From the NCBI GenBank assembly GCA_018657495.1, contig JABHXA010000001.1, forward strand, positions 340,990 to 404,989: a DNA stretch of 64,000 nt. Direction: 5' to 3'. The notes beneath the pieces are model-generated. The model was not told the origin of the DNA and ran no database searches. It was given only the letters and a program-made list of their open reading frames with translations. The position numbers and the translations under genes were made by a program. Positions within the stretch are counted from its first letter, which is position 1; the number at the start of each line of letters is the position of its first letter. Below, piece after piece: positions 37,385 through 47,440 of this stretch. Source of the stretch: Fidelibacterota bacterium (GTDB lineage: Bacteria; Fidelibacterota; Marinisomatia; SCGC-AAA003-L08; JACNLC01).

Positions 37385-38362
37385 TTATCTCTCTAAAAGC
37401 CTGTCAATTTTAGCCATCTGTTCAGCGGTTAATGATCCAAAATCCATCGCAGCAGTATTTTCCTCCACCTGTTTCACATTACGAAAACCGGGGATGGGGA
37501 TGGTTTGGGGGCTCCGAGCCCAGAGCCATGCCAGGGCGCCCTGTGACACCGTTCTGCCATTGCTACATAAAATTTCGCTAATGGCATCACGCTTTGTCAA
37601 CCATTCAGGATTTGGCCGACCATCTGCAAAGTACTTCATCCATTCAGGACTTTTGGCTCCACGCACATCATCAATAGAGGGCTTGGTTTCAGCAGTATAT
37701 TTCCCAGTCAGGAGCCCCATAGCCAGCGGACCACGATTGATGGCCGCCATATCATAGCGTTCGCAAAGAGCAATCACAGCCGGATTATCATCCAATACAT
37801 TGAGTTGTAACTGAATTGCAGTACATTTTGGTCCCTGAGCAAAAACTTCAGCGCGATCGGGAAAATCGGTGCTCCAGCCATAGCTGCGAATTTTACCTGC
37901 TTCTACGAGTGATTCGAGTGTATCTCGTACTGGCAATGCTTTTTCAGCCGAGAAGCCGTTATCATGAAATTGATAGAGATCAATATAATCAGTATTCAAT
38001 CGCCGGAGCGATTCATCACAAGCTTTACGAATACCATCAGGAGTTGCATCATCCCCCGTCACCTGACGGCTGGTTTCGTCAAATACAGCATTAAATTTTG
38101 TGGCAATAACCACCTGAGACCGTCGCCCTGAAAGTGCCTGGCCCAGGACTCTTTCGCTATGTCCGGCACCATAAACATTTGCCGTATCAAAAAAATTAAC
38201 GCCATTGTCGATAGCGGTGTGGATGGCGCGGATTGACTCGGAATCATCTACTTCTCCCCAGCCCAACGGTGTTTTATCTGCCCAGAATGGACCACCAATT
38301 GCCCAACAACCCATACCAAGAGCACTGATTTCAATTCCGGATCTTCCCAGATAACGTTTCAT
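37385..38362 (-). CDS. Aldo/keto reductase
   Basis: 325 aa TIM-barrel AKR. The catalytic tetrad is seen as Asp/Tyr in GVNFFDTANVYGAGHSERVLG, Lys in VIATKFN and His in DLYQFHDNGF. The NADPH site near the end is IPIPGFRNVKQVEENTAAM. Closest in pattern to the general-stress AKR11/12 (YghZ/IolS-like) group. It lies 13 nt downstream of the membrane-protein gene at 38376, so the two may be co-transcribed. Confidence 0.92.
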   Translation of the reverse strand: MKRYLGRSGIEISALGMGCWAIGGPFWADKTPLGWGEVDDSESIRAIHTAIDNGVNFFDTANVYGAGHSERVLGQALSGRRSQVVIATKFNAVFDETSRQVTGDDATPDGIRKACDESLRRLNTDYIDLYQFHDNGFSAEKALPVRDTLESLVEAGKIRSYGWSTDFPDRAEVFAQGPKCTAIQLQLNVLDDNPAVIALCERYDMAAINRGPLAMGLLTGKYTAETKPSIDDVRGAKSPEWMKYFADGRPNPEWLTKRDAISEILCSNGRTVSQGALAWLWARSPQTIPIPGFRNVKQVEENTAAMDFGSLTAEQMAKIDRLLER

Positions 38363-38375
38363 AATTTTCCCCTTA

Positions 38376-39374
38376 TTATTTTTTCTTGCTAATATTACCG
38401 TGTATGATCCGTGGAGCCTGCATCAAAAATATTGAAATCCACACACAGATGCTGAAGTATGCTGAATGCCAGAATAGAAAACCAATTCCCCAGTCGCTAA
38501 AGGTTTTTGATTCATAAACAATTAGAAATGCATCTGATATAGCACTAAGCCCTGTTTTGATTAGAGGGATTCCTGTTTCTAATTGGTGAATAGCACTTGG
38601 CCAGCATTCAAAAGGTAAATGATATAGCAAACTGTAACAGCAATAAATCACACACCAGGCCAGATTGAGACGGGTGAAATTTCTTAGTAATCGTAAATGT
38701 CCAAGGGTTTTTACATTTTTTCTATCAGCAACACGACGCAGTTGTACTATAGCAAGTGGAAGCACTGAAAGGAACCCCACCAACCATAATGTTTCTTCTA
38801 TGGCAAACAATGTTTTACTTTTAAAAATTAAACCGCCAGTTGCAAAGAACTGAGCAAGAAGTATAGATGTCCAGAGGATATAGGGCGTTTTTGTCATCAT
38901 GAATGACCTGAAGTTTCTCCAAGAACTGCCATTGTTTTCGACATCAGGCAAGTCCACATTTACTTTTAACATGGCTAGGGCAATTTGCCCACTGAATGAG
39001 AGTTCAGCAACCCAGGCAAATATTCGAATGAGCAGCACACTATTGGCCAAACTATCAAACCAGGCCAGCTGAGAAAAATACATGGACACAAATATGGCGC
39101 GATACAGTCCTATCAAGACAAAAAGAACACCCATAATTCGCATCCTTTTTCGGTAGACCGAATCAATCCCATCTTCTGGAAGCAGAGATTTTCTGTACAC
39201 AATGATGCAGACGATTAGATTGATGATATTAATACTCACCATAACTGTCCACCAGGGCCAGGCCCATTCTGTGTATGGGTTAGTCACTATTGTATTACCA
39301 AGTGACTTGACATTTACCACCAACAAGCTGAAAACTACGGTCAGTATATTGATGAAATTCAATTTTAATACCAT
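38376..39374 (-). CDS. Hypothetical multi-spanning membrane protein
   Basis: Up to 332 aa with seven or eight membrane helices (for example MVSINIINLIVCIIVYRKS, MRIMGVLFVLIGLYRAIFV, HSAYFSICVWISIFLMQA). No family is recognised with confidence. The start is uncertain: the ATG at 39374 makes it overlap the VOC gene by 80 nt in another frame, while a GTG at 39287 lies 8 nt after the VOC stop and still keeps all later helices. The conserved-looking region starts after residue 30. Aldo/keto reductase follows. Confidence 0.75.
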   Translation of the reverse strand: MVLKLNFINILTVVFSLLVVNVKSLGNTIVTNPYTEWAWPWWTVMVSINIINLIVCIIVYRKSLLPEDGIDSVYRKRMRIMGVLFVLIGLYRAIFVSMYFSQLAWFDSLANSVLLIRIFAWVAELSFSGQIALAMLKVNVDLPDVENNGSSWRNFRSFMMTKTPYILWTSILLAQFFATGGLIFKSKTLFAIEETLWLVGFLSVLPLAIVQLRRVADRKNVKTLGHLRLLRNFTRLNLAWCVIYCCYSLLYHLPFECWPSAIHQLETGIPLIKTGLSAISDAFLIVYESKTFSDWGIGFLFWHSAYFSICVWISIFLMQAPRIIHGNISKKK

Positions 39375-39699
39375 TTGGATCTGTTACCCATGCTTGCCAC
39401 GAATTATCAGCGCCAAGAGTTTTGGGACCCACCTCATAACCATGGCTATGGATGCGACGGATCAAGGCATCCATATCAGTTACTTGAATAGCGACATGCT
39501 GGATGTTGCCCAGTTTCCCCGGATCGCCAAGAAAAACCTCGATGAAGGTATTGTTGCCCAGCTTAATATAGTATCCAAATGGCTGTCCCTGCTTTTCGAA
39601 TTCAAAGCCAATTTCGAGGCCAAGTGCATCCCGATAGAATATCAGTGTTTTTTCAAGATTGCTTGTATGAATACAGATATGTGCGAGTTGTTTTATCAT
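39295..39699 (-). CDS. VOC-family lactoylglutathione-lyase-like protein
   Basis: 134 aa. It opens IKQLAHICIHTSNLEKTLIFY with the metal His in AHICIH, and continues GNIQHVAIQVTDMDALIRRI with the second His. FHQYTDRS follows after DPNGIKIEF, whose Glu completes the metal site. Normal length for a single VOC glyoxalase I-like domain, plus ten extra residues (LVGGKCQVTW) that overlap the next gene. Substrate unknown. Confidence 0.88.
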   Translation of the reverse strand: MIKQLAHICIHTSNLEKTLIFYRDALGLEIGFEFEKQGQPFGYYIKLGNNTFIEVFLGDPGKLGNIQHVAIQVTDMDALIRRIHSHGYEVGPKTLGADNSWQAWVTDPNGIKIEFHQYTDRSFQLVGGKCQVTW

Positions 39700-39899
39700 G
39701 TTAATGGTCCGGTTGCATTGAATTCATTATGATTTATTAAATTGAATTGAAAAATTTATAAATGAAGGACTTCCCCTCTTTGAATTTAAACTTATAATTA
39801 AAGACGTGAAAACCGAATTATCAATTGTATATACAAAAAATCATAGTTCTTTTTAAAAAGAGTATACTGCGAAGCCATACTCTAAAACTCTGATTTAAG

Positions 39900-40787
39900 T
39901 TATTCATTACCTGATTGTATGAAATAGAATTTGCCTATTACCACCATTAAAATACCACCAAGAACAAATGTGGCTGATATAGCAAGACGGAAAGTGATTG
40001 TCTCAGCCACAAATATTACCCCACCAAAAGCAGCAATTACAGGTACTGACAGCTGAAGTACTGCCGCCTGCGTCGAAGAAAGACCACCAAGTGCGATATA
40101 CCATATTGTATAACCGATTCCTGACGTTATACCACCGGATATGACAGCGAGTAAAATCCCCTCAAATGAATAATTTGCTTTACTAATTGTCGAAATAACT
40201 AATATTAGTACCAACGGAGTCGTTCTGAAAAAATTATAGGCCGTATCCAATAGGGGAGCATTCGAGCCGCGCCCTTTTAGTGTATAGATGCCCCATGCAA
40301 TTCCTGCTATAGTCATAAGCAGGAATCCCATAATTGATGGCGTCGTGACCCCTGGAAGAATGAGATATACAAAACCTGCAAAAGCAACCGTCACTCCAAT
40401 CCATTCAATAAAATGTAGTCGAGTACCAGAAATCAGGGATAGCAATATCATTGTAATTTGAACAGAGGCAAACAAAATGAGGGCACCTGTGCCAGTGTCT
40501 AATGAGATGTAAGCATAAGAAAATGTGACGGCGTAGAGAAACAACATGAAACTGGCAGCCCAACTGCCTTTTGCGGATTGCGTTGAAGATTTTCGAGTGA
40601 CGCCAATAATTACGAGAAGAACAATTGATCCAGAAAGTAATCGTACAACTGTAAAACTTGATGCATCAATTGCCCCACTCCCTAATGCCAGGCGGCAAAG
40701 CACCGAGTTGGCAGCAAATGCTATTAATGCCATTGAGGTAAGTATGAATGTTTTTATTAATGATTTACGGTTCATTTTGGATACCAT
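39900..40787 (-). CDS. EamA/DMT-superfamily transporter
   Basis: 295 aa with ten membrane helices in two EamA repeats. The first repeat starts NSVLCRLALGSGAIDASSFTVVRLLSG, which is the R-x-x-x-A...R signature seen in RhaT/YdcZ-like exporters, and the second has GGITSGIGYTIWYIALGGLSSTQAAVLQL. Likely exports a metabolite or amino acid. It is 39 nt from the glutamine amidotransferase gene start-side neighbour and could be in the same run as the decarboxylase. Confidence 0.9.
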   Translation of the reverse strand: MVSKMNRKSLIKTFILTSMALIAFAANSVLCRLALGSGAIDASSFTVVRLLSGSIVLLVIIGVTRKSSTQSAKGSWAASFMLFLYAVTFSYAYISLDTGTGALILFASVQITMILLSLISGTRLHFIEWIGVTVAFAGFVYLILPGVTTPSIMGFLLMTIAGIAWGIYTLKGRGSNAPLLDTAYNFFRTTPLVLILVISTISKANYSFEGILLAVISGGITSGIGYTIWYIALGGLSSTQAAVLQLSVPVIAAFGGVIFVAETITFRLAISATFVLGGILMVVIGKFYFIQSGNE

Positions 40788-40826
40788 TCAAAATTATGAG
40801 TCCATTTACAGTTTGGATTGTGCGGA

Positions 40827-41507
40827 CTATTTAAGGAAATAGTCAAAGAATATATTTCCAGTATCAAATGATGGTCCTTTGGTGACCATTTCATCAACAT
40901 TGTAATTGTTTCGTTCCAATTGTTCTCTGTCATCAAGAAAGAGTTTATCACCCGTTTCTTTATCAAACTCAGGATGAAACTGGGTGCCCAGTAAATTTTG
41001 TTCGTAATTAACATATGCCTGAATTTTTGTATGTGGACTGGTTGCAAGGAGCTTTGATCCTTCAGGCATTTCAATTACTTCATCAAAATGATACTGCCAA
41101 ACAACTTCGCTTTCCCTAATCCCAAAGAGTTTCATTGCATGATCATTGAATGATACTGGGTCCCATCCTGCTTCAACCCCATTGGGAGATGATCGAACAG
41201 ATTGTTTTCCAACCAAAGCTCGAGAAATAAGTTGATGTCCATAACAGATGCCAAATTGGGCAATACCTTTGTCCCGGAAAATTTTAATATAGCTGATGGC
41301 TTTATTGGTAAACGGCGATGTTTTGGTAATTGAAAGCTCAGACCCGGAATGAATTACATGGGTGAAATCTCTTTCCAATAAATCCTTTGGGAAGAATTCT
41401 TCTGTGTCGATAAAGAATGATGTAACAATTGCATCTTCAGGCAGCCATTTTTTGATGGCAGGTGTCTCCATTCTTGATACTGAATAATCTAAAATTAATA
41501 TTTTCAC
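40827..41507 (-). CDS. Class I glutamine amidotransferase-like protein
   Basis: 226 aa. The catalytic nucleophile lies in FGICYGHQLISRAL and the His-Glu pair in GTQFHPEFDKE, so the triad is complete. No synthetase domain is attached, which puts it with the stand-alone GMP-synthase-like/gamma-glutamyl-hydrolase-type GATase1 proteins (compare bacterial YfeJ and plant GGPs). The gene starts 19 nt after the decarboxylase stop, so both are probably on one mRNA with the DMT transporter further downstream. Substrate unknown. Confidence 0.88.
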   Translation of the reverse strand: MKILILDYSVSRMETPAIKKWLPEDAIVTSFFIDTEEFFPKDLLERDFTHVIHSGSELSITKTSPFTNKAISYIKIFRDKGIAQFGICYGHQLISRALVGKQSVRSSPNGVEAGWDPVSFNDHAMKLFGIRESEVVWQYHFDEVIEMPEGSKLLATSPHTKIQAYVNYEQNLLGTQFHPEFDKETGDKLFLDDREQLERNNYNVDEMVTKGPSFDTGNIFFDYFLK

Positions 41508-41526
41508 ATCTATCCCGGTTGGATTT

Positions 41527-42957
41527 TCACCGGTTTCTCTGAGATTCTTTATTAACTGCAGATTTCATAGTAATCCATAATGCTTTTACATGTTTTAATG
41601 TCGTGGCCTCAGCCCCGATAGATATACGCACCATCCATTTTCCATTCAATTGACCGGGTGTGAGGTAAGCGGCCCCACCATTGTTTATATCTGTCACCCA
41701 TTGCAGTGTATGTTTTTCCAGCAGATCATTTTTTAACCCTGATGGAGTATGTCGAACACAAATAGTTTGCAGTGTTACAGGCGCCAAAATTTCCCATTGA
41801 GGTTCATTCTCAATTTGATCTTTTAACCATTTAGCATTTTTTATGTCTTTTCGAATCCGCTCCTGTAATCCACTCACACCTTGCTCTTTAATCAAACACC
41901 ATAGTTTTAGCGCTCGGAAACGACGCCCAAGGGGAATACCCCAATCACGGTAGTTTTTTACTTCATTGTCTTTCGATGTTTGAAGGTAACTGGGATTGGT
42001 CGACATAACCCGAACCAGATGTTCACGGTTACGTATGTAATAAAGCGAACAATCAAAAACTACTCCGAGCCATTTATGGGGATTTATAATAATCGAGTCA
42101 GCCCCTTCAATGCCATCCCACATCCATCGACATTCAGGGAGAATCATTGCAGTACCGGCCATGGCGGCATCCACATGTAACCACATATTATGTTTTTGGG
42201 TCAAAGAAAGAATGTCTGAAATCGGGTCCATAGCAGTGGTGTTTGTTGTACCGATTGTGGCAATTACAGCACAGGGTTTCAAGCCCTTTTTGATATCCTG
42301 TTCAATAGCTATTTTCAACTGCTCCACATCGATTGCAAAATTTTCATCCGTTTCAATTGTCCGAATATTGTTCAAGCCAAAACCAGCCAATAAAGCTGCT
42401 TTTTTTACCGAACTATGACTTTGGATAGAAGAATAAATAATTAGAGGGAGTTTTTCTCCTTGAAGACCATTTTTAATTTGACTATGATTCGAGGCTTGCT
42501 CTCTAGCGCAAAGTAATGCAACCAAGGTGGAGGTTGAAGCAGTATCCTGAATAACACCCTCCCAGTTTGATGATAAACCAAGCATCTGACGCATCCAATC
42601 GCAGACGACTTCTTCAACTTCGGTTAAAGCCGGCATAGACTGCCAATTTAAGCCAATCCCGCCAATTCCAGAGCAAAGCAGATCGCCAAGCACTGAGGGC
42701 AGTGTTGCATTAGAAGGAAAATAAGCGAAGTTATTTGGATGATTCCAATGTGATATACCAGGTAGAATAATATTGTCTAAATCATTTATTACAGATTCAA
42801 ATGGATCAGGATTTTCAGGTGGGCTATCTGGTAAACGCTCTCTAACGGTACCCGGCTGAATTGTAGACATGACGGGATAATCACTGATATTGGATCTATA
42901 ATCCGCAATCCAATCGATAATTTCATATCCATATTTTTTGAATTCTTCCGGGGTCAT
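41527..42957 (-). CDS. PLP-dependent aromatic-L-amino-acid decarboxylase (group II)
   Basis: 476 aa, the family's normal length. The PLP-lysine motif is NPHKWLGVVFDCS, preceded by the cofactor-stacking site in HVDAAMAGTAMILPE. The N-terminus MTPEEFKKYGYEIIDWIADY matches DDC/TDC/HDC enzymes, and HWNHPNNFAYFPSNAT the substrate-side loop. It would produce an aromatic amine (tryptamine, tyramine or similar) and CO2; the specificity cannot be read by eye. It heads a probable operon with a GATase-like protein and a DMT-type exporter, which would suit amine production and export. Confidence 0.92.
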   Translation of the reverse strand: MTPEEFKKYGYEIIDWIADYRSNISDYPVMSTIQPGTVRERLPDSPPENPDPFESVINDLDNIILPGISHWNHPNNFAYFPSNATLPSVLGDLLCSGIGGIGLNWQSMPALTEVEEVVCDWMRQMLGLSSNWEGVIQDTASTSTLVALLCAREQASNHSQIKNGLQGEKLPLIIYSSIQSHSSVKKAALLAGFGLNNIRTIETDENFAIDVEQLKIAIEQDIKKGLKPCAVIATIGTTNTTAMDPISDILSLTQKHNMWLHVDAAMAGTAMILPECRWMWDGIEGADSIIINPHKWLGVVFDCSLYYIRNREHLVRVMSTNPSYLQTSKDNEVKNYRDWGIPLGRRFRALKLWCLIKEQGVSGLQERIRKDIKNAKWLKDQIENEPQWEILAPVTLQTICVRHTPSGLKNDLLEKHTLQWVTDINNGGAAYLTPGQLNGKWMVRISIGAEATTLKHVKALWITMKSAVNKESQRNR

Positions 42958-43048
42958 TTTTACTCCTGATTTGATTATCCCTAAATTTTTTTAAAATTAC
43001 AGAAGGCCATCAATTTCTATATGGCTACCGACAGATGTATTAGCTCTT

Positions 43049-44008
43049 TCAGACGATTTTCTGGATATAAAATGATCCGGGTTCCCTGCCGGTGGTTAAA
43101 AATGGTGCAACTGATTTAAGTTTCTCGTAATGATTGTGCAGTAAAAAGTTGAGGGCACCAATTATTTTCCAGCTAGTATTATGTGACAGAAAAGCCTCAA
43201 GGAGGTATTGTTCATTCCAGAAAAGAACATCATCCTGAAGCCATTTCCCTGGATAGTTTTTGGGTGAAAAAATATCATGAATATGAACAATCACGCCCTC
43301 GTTTAGAGAAGGCAATAGCTCTAGATATTCAAAAAGAACATCACCCTGGGGTCTTATGATATGAGATGAATCAATGAACAAGATGTCATTTTCCTGAAGT
43401 TTAGAAAAGAATGATAGCTCTACATCCTCAACCTTTTTCCTAACAAGAGAAACGCCAGCTTCTTCAAGCCATGGCATTTCATAGGGTTCGATGCAAATAT
43501 GGTCACATTTATACTCTGGGTCATCATCATAATTTTTACTAAGGGCATTGATGGCCATTAAGGTGGAGTTTCCGCTGCCGATTTCAAATATCCTTTTCGG
43601 TTTAACCGTTCGGATAAGCTGATACCAATACTCAGCATCACCAGATTGAAAGGTGCCATTATTCATATAGAATTCAAGAGATTTTGATTTCTCTTTTGGG
43701 ATATCCGAAAGCTCATTGGAAAATGTAAGTTTTTCGAGAACCTCTAATTGGCCAGACACATTCCAATCTATTCCTGAGAGGTTTCTGTCTTGGGAAAAAT
43801 CGGGTTTCGGAAATCGATGGTCAAATTGTGGCTCATAATAATGACGACGTATTGGGAATACCCCGATTTTCATTAACACACTCTTACAGCGCGGGAGACT
43901 CTGCACCCCGGCTCGACGAATATTTTTCAACAACCATGCGGCAAGAAAAACAAGAGGCGCAAGCAACAGGTCTAATATTTTAAGATTTTTATTTATCCAC
44001 TTTTTCAT
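43049..44008 (-). CDS. Class I SAM-dependent methyltransferase-like protein
   Basis: 319 aa. A basic, hydrophobic N-terminus (LLLAPLVFLAAWLLKNIRRAG) suggests membrane association. The Rossmann core follows: RIFEIGSGNSTLMAINAL (motif I), HICIEPYEMPWLEEA (motif II) and NDILFIDSSHIIRPQGDVLF (motif IV, the FIDSSH of the Methyltransf_24 group). Then comes VIVHIHDIFSPKNYP. Related proteins lie in cell-surface polysaccharide or lipid modification loci. Acceptor unknown. Confidence 0.85.
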   Translation of the reverse strand: MKKWINKNLKILDLLLAPLVFLAAWLLKNIRRAGVQSLPRCKSVLMKIGVFPIRRHYYEPQFDHRFPKPDFSQDRNLSGIDWNVSGQLEVLEKLTFSNELSDIPKEKSKSLEFYMNNGTFQSGDAEYWYQLIRTVKPKRIFEIGSGNSTLMAINALSKNYDDDPEYKCDHICIEPYEMPWLEEAGVSLVRKKVEDVELSFFSKLQENDILFIDSSHIIRPQGDVLFEYLELLPSLNEGVIVHIHDIFSPKNYPGKWLQDDVLFWNEQYLLEAFLSHNTSWKIIGALNFLLHNHYEKLKSVAPFLTTGREPGSFYIQKIV

Positions 44009-44215
44009 TTTTAAGTTTTGTTAATCCAAACGTCTGAGTCAGGCTATAATCTATTATATCCTTTTTCTAATTGGATCATGCCATTTCAACAATAAAATCA
44101 ACTGATACATTTTAACATTCAGCGTGAATTATTAAACTTACCTGACTCAAATATGGATATTCAAGGCTCAATCAATCTCGAGGATGCAAATCATAAATTT
44201 GACACTTTTTTTCTA

Positions 44216-45445
44216 TTAAAATCTCTTTGACAAAGCCATTTTGATCTCATGCAGGACTAAAAATATTGAACTCCAAACTGGACCAATTTCTGAATCGTAC
44301 ATTTTGCCTTTAGAAAAGCGAATCAACTGCTTGGCATAAAACCCTCCCTCAGCCGCATCATCAAATTGTTTTATCCCTGTTCTTAAAACAATATTATTTA
44401 GTTTTGGGACTTTACCACTTAAAAACCCGGGAATATCTTCCCGGTTGGTGATGAAGGGGCGGGCCATACCAACTAGATCTAATTCTTCGTTTTTTAATAC
44501 TTCGTTGCAAAAATTATAAGATCTGAATCCACCCGTAATAAGTAAAGGAATATTGGAAATTGATTTGACTTTCCTGGCAAAATCGATGAAATAGGCCTCT
44601 CTTTTTTTTGTGCTTTCTTTCACATCGGCTTGATTTTCATTCGCCATTAAAAAAACCACTTTTTCATACGTCCCCCCAGAAATTTCTAAGAGGTCGATCT
44701 TCTCGCGATCTAACATTCTAACAACTTCCAGGGAATCTTCTTCAGTAAACCCGCCTCTTTGAAAATCCGATGAATTGAGCTTTATGGATATTGGAAAACC
44801 GGCACCGACAACTTTGCGGACTTCTCTTATAATAGCAATAAGCATGCGACTACGGTTTTCAAGTGAACCACCCCATCGATCAGTTCTCTTATTTGCATTA
44901 GGGGATAAGAACTGGCTCAATAAATACCCATGAGCGGAATGAATTTGCAGGCCTGTAAAACCGGCTTCTTTTGTAATTTTTGCTGCTTTTGAAAACCCAC
45001 TAATTATATTCTGAATATCTTCCTCTGTCATAACCTTCGGTTTCCCAAAAAGGCCAAGTTTTTTTAGTTGGACTGCTGAGGGCGCCAAAGGATTTCCATT
45101 GCAAAATTTATTGGTCTGTCTGCCTGCATGGGAGATTTGCACCCAAATATGATTACCCGTTGATTTTCCAGCTTCGGCCCATTTTTTTAATTTTGGAAGC
45201 ATATTTTCATCATCAAAACAGATATTTCCAGAGGATTCTAAATGCTTCCTATCAAACATTACATTGCCGGTAATTAATAATCCTGCCCCTGTTTTAGACC
45301 AGTCTCTGTACATTATTTCATGTGCTTTTGTTGATTCATATCGGCGATTACTGATCCGTTCAGTCATGGCAGATTTTACCAGTCTATTATTTAATGTAAC
45401 TCCGCAAGGGAGCTTTATGCTTGTATTGATTGGGCTCTTATTCAT
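44216..45445 (-). CDS. NADH:flavin oxidoreductase, Old Yellow Enzyme family
   Basis: 409 aa. The FMN barrel starts VTLNNRLVKSAMTERIS. Substrate-binding HAGRQ lies in VQISHAGRQTNKF; the conserved IHSAHGYLLSQFLSPNANKRTD and RWGGSLENRSR blocks place it with the OYE/2,4-dienoyl-CoA-reductase-like class but without the C-terminal FeS/FAD half. It would reduce activated C=C bonds with NAD(P)H. Stand-alone gene. Confidence 0.92.
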   Translation of the reverse strand: MNKSPINTSIKLPCGVTLNNRLVKSAMTERISNRRYESTKAHEIMYRDWSKTGAGLLITGNVMFDRKHLESSGNICFDDENMLPKLKKWAEAGKSTGNHIWVQISHAGRQTNKFCNGNPLAPSAVQLKKLGLFGKPKVMTEEDIQNIISGFSKAAKITKEAGFTGLQIHSAHGYLLSQFLSPNANKRTDRWGGSLENRSRMLIAIIREVRKVVGAGFPISIKLNSSDFQRGGFTEEDSLEVVRMLDREKIDLLEISGGTYEKVVFLMANENQADVKESTKKREAYFIDFARKVKSISNIPLLITGGFRSYNFCNEVLKNEELDLVGMARPFITNREDIPGFLSGKVPKLNNIVLRTGIKQFDDAAEGGFYAKQLIRFSKGKMYDSEIGPVWSSIFLVLHEIKMALSKRF

Positions 45446-45603
45446 ACGAATTATTTTTCCACCTTTTCGCTGAAAAGGGAGGGCTTCCTCTCTCTGTTAT
45501 ATAAAATATTATTTGTCCTAAAATTAAAAAATCTAATATCACTTGTCCGATTTGTGTTCATCCGTTGATGCACAATTATATTTGGTCATTACCAAATCGG
45601 TTT

Positions 45604-47193
45604 TTAGTTATTGCCATAAACCTTGTCAAGAAGTAGATATCGATCATCATTTTTGGCATTCACTGCTTTAGAATCAGTTTTTATGATCATTACCGGCGGT
45701 GCAGGATCATCTGATTTTGCCGCTGGCCAAACCGGAAGATTAATTCCATTTGGATTTCCTGTTATGATGAAGTTTGCGAAAAAACTTAACATCGTTTCCG
45801 ATACTTTATGATCATCGTCACTCCAGTTAAATTCAGGAACAAGATACAGATTTCCCAGACAATACTCAATTTCTTCAGCATGAGCTGCCCCAATGGGTTT
45901 TGGACCCATAGATGTGTTATTAGTATCATTTAGTGGTGGTCGAGGATTGTCAAACAGGTAACGATATACAGGCTTAGGACTGTTTTTCCGATGCAGGTCA
46001 AACCATTTCCACGTGTGGTAAACGATAAATCTATCAGATGCAAGCGCAGTTGCTGAGAGCTCAACTTCTTTGATAGTTTCATGTGGATATAGTTTTAAAA
46101 TTTCATCAAAATCATTTGGATAATTCTCTATTACTTTTTGGCAAAAGCCCTCTACAGTATAGGGTCCCTGAGTAAAAGCATCGCCGGGTATTTCAGCTGA
46201 ATTCCAGCCCACAAGTAAAGGAACTTGCGCCTGCTCACCAGCCTTGAATATTTCAGTTAAAGTTTTTGGATAGAAATAACCATCCTTTGTTACCGGGAAA
46301 CCAAACCGTTTAGAATTTTCATAAATTTTGAGAAGTTGCTCTGTGCTCAGAGCTCTCAATTCATTTAAAGTTGCATAACCGGCCTCTATTGCAAAATCAT
46401 CACCAATTTTCTCGGCATCTTCCAGTTGGATTGGTCCTCGGTTTGGATTAATGGCTGCGCCACTTTCCCCGATTACACCTGCAATTAAATCCCTTGATAA
46501 TGGAGAAGCCATGTGGGCGCTAGCGGAAACGGAACCGGCCGATTCGCCGGCAATTGTGATTTTATCCGGGTCTCCACCAAATGACGAAATATTTTTATGA
46601 ACCCATTTTAATGCCGCATTCTGATCCAATAGCCCATAGTTGCCCGACGCCATGTATGGTGATTCTGCGCTGAGTTCAGGATGGCTGAAAAACCCAAAAA
46701 TATTCAACCTGTAGTTAACTGTAATAGCTACAATCCCTTTTTGTGCCATGGCGGCGCCATCATATCGGGGTTCAGCACCGTCTCCGGCTACAAGGCCACC
46801 GCCATAAAAATAGACGAGTACTGGCAATCCTTTGATATCTGCCTGGGCCGGTGCCCAGATATTTAAGTAGAGACAGTCTTCCGACATTTTTTCAGACCTG
46901 GTATGCAAATCGCCCCAGACGGGTATCTGGACAGGATGGGCGCTAAATTTTTTCGTCTCTAAAACACCGTTCCAGTTATCCATTGGCTGTGGAGCCTTCC
47001 AGCGAAGATCATCCACTGGTGGTTTTGCATAAGGAATTCCAAAAAAAACATTAAGATTCGCCGAGGCATCAAAAAACCCTTCAATGAGACCATTTTCAAC
47101 TTTTATTTTCACATAGGCATTGTTGTGTTTTTGGGATAGGAGAGAATTACTCAACAGATAGATTCCTACAATCAAATATATTACCGCTCTCAT
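45604..47193 (-). CDS. Exported type-B carboxylesterase/lipase
   Basis: 529 aa with a signal peptide (AVIYLIVGIYLLSNSLLS). Type-B signatures: FFGIPYAKPPVDDLRW, EDCLYLNIWAP, the oxyanion GGGL in VYFYGGGLVAGD, nucleophile Ser in TIAGESAGSVSAS, and catalytic His in IGAAHAEEIEYCLG. The acid is likely the Glu in VGWNSAEIPGD. A broad-specificity periplasmic ester hydrolase is expected. Stand-alone gene with AT-rich flanks. Confidence 0.92.
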   Translation of the reverse strand: MRAVIYLIVGIYLLSNSLLSQKHNNAYVKIKVENGLIEGFFDASANLNVFFGIPYAKPPVDDLRWKAPQPMDNWNGVLETKKFSAHPVQIPVWGDLHTRSEKMSEDCLYLNIWAPAQADIKGLPVLVYFYGGGLVAGDGAEPRYDGAAMAQKGIVAITVNYRLNIFGFFSHPELSAESPYMASGNYGLLDQNAALKWVHKNISSFGGDPDKITIAGESAGSVSASAHMASPLSRDLIAGVIGESGAAINPNRGPIQLEDAEKIGDDFAIEAGYATLNELRALSTEQLLKIYENSKRFGFPVTKDGYFYPKTLTEIFKAGEQAQVPLLVGWNSAEIPGDAFTQGPYTVEGFCQKVIENYPNDFDEILKLYPHETIKEVELSATALASDRFIVYHTWKWFDLHRKNSPKPVYRYLFDNPRPPLNDTNNTSMGPKPIGAAHAEEIEYCLGNLYLVPEFNWSDDDHKVSETMLSFFANFIITGNPNGINLPVWPAAKSDDPAPPVMIIKTDSKAVNAKNDDRYLLLDKVYGNN

Positions 47194-47440
47194 TCAACGC
47201 CCCTCTATCAGAATAATTTATATTTTGTTCACCAATTGGTATAATTGTCGAATTCAAATGCACCCAGTCCGATTTCTCCAAACTATTATCAACAAACCAT
47301 TAAAACTTGAAAACATACGCTCTTCTTGCCATTTGATTTGACTCAATTGCTGATTAATGTCTTCTATTGCGAAATTTATATTTTCCTCACATGATAACCT
47401 AATATGACAAACAAAAGGGCGAAAAGCAAAGCGAAACTTG

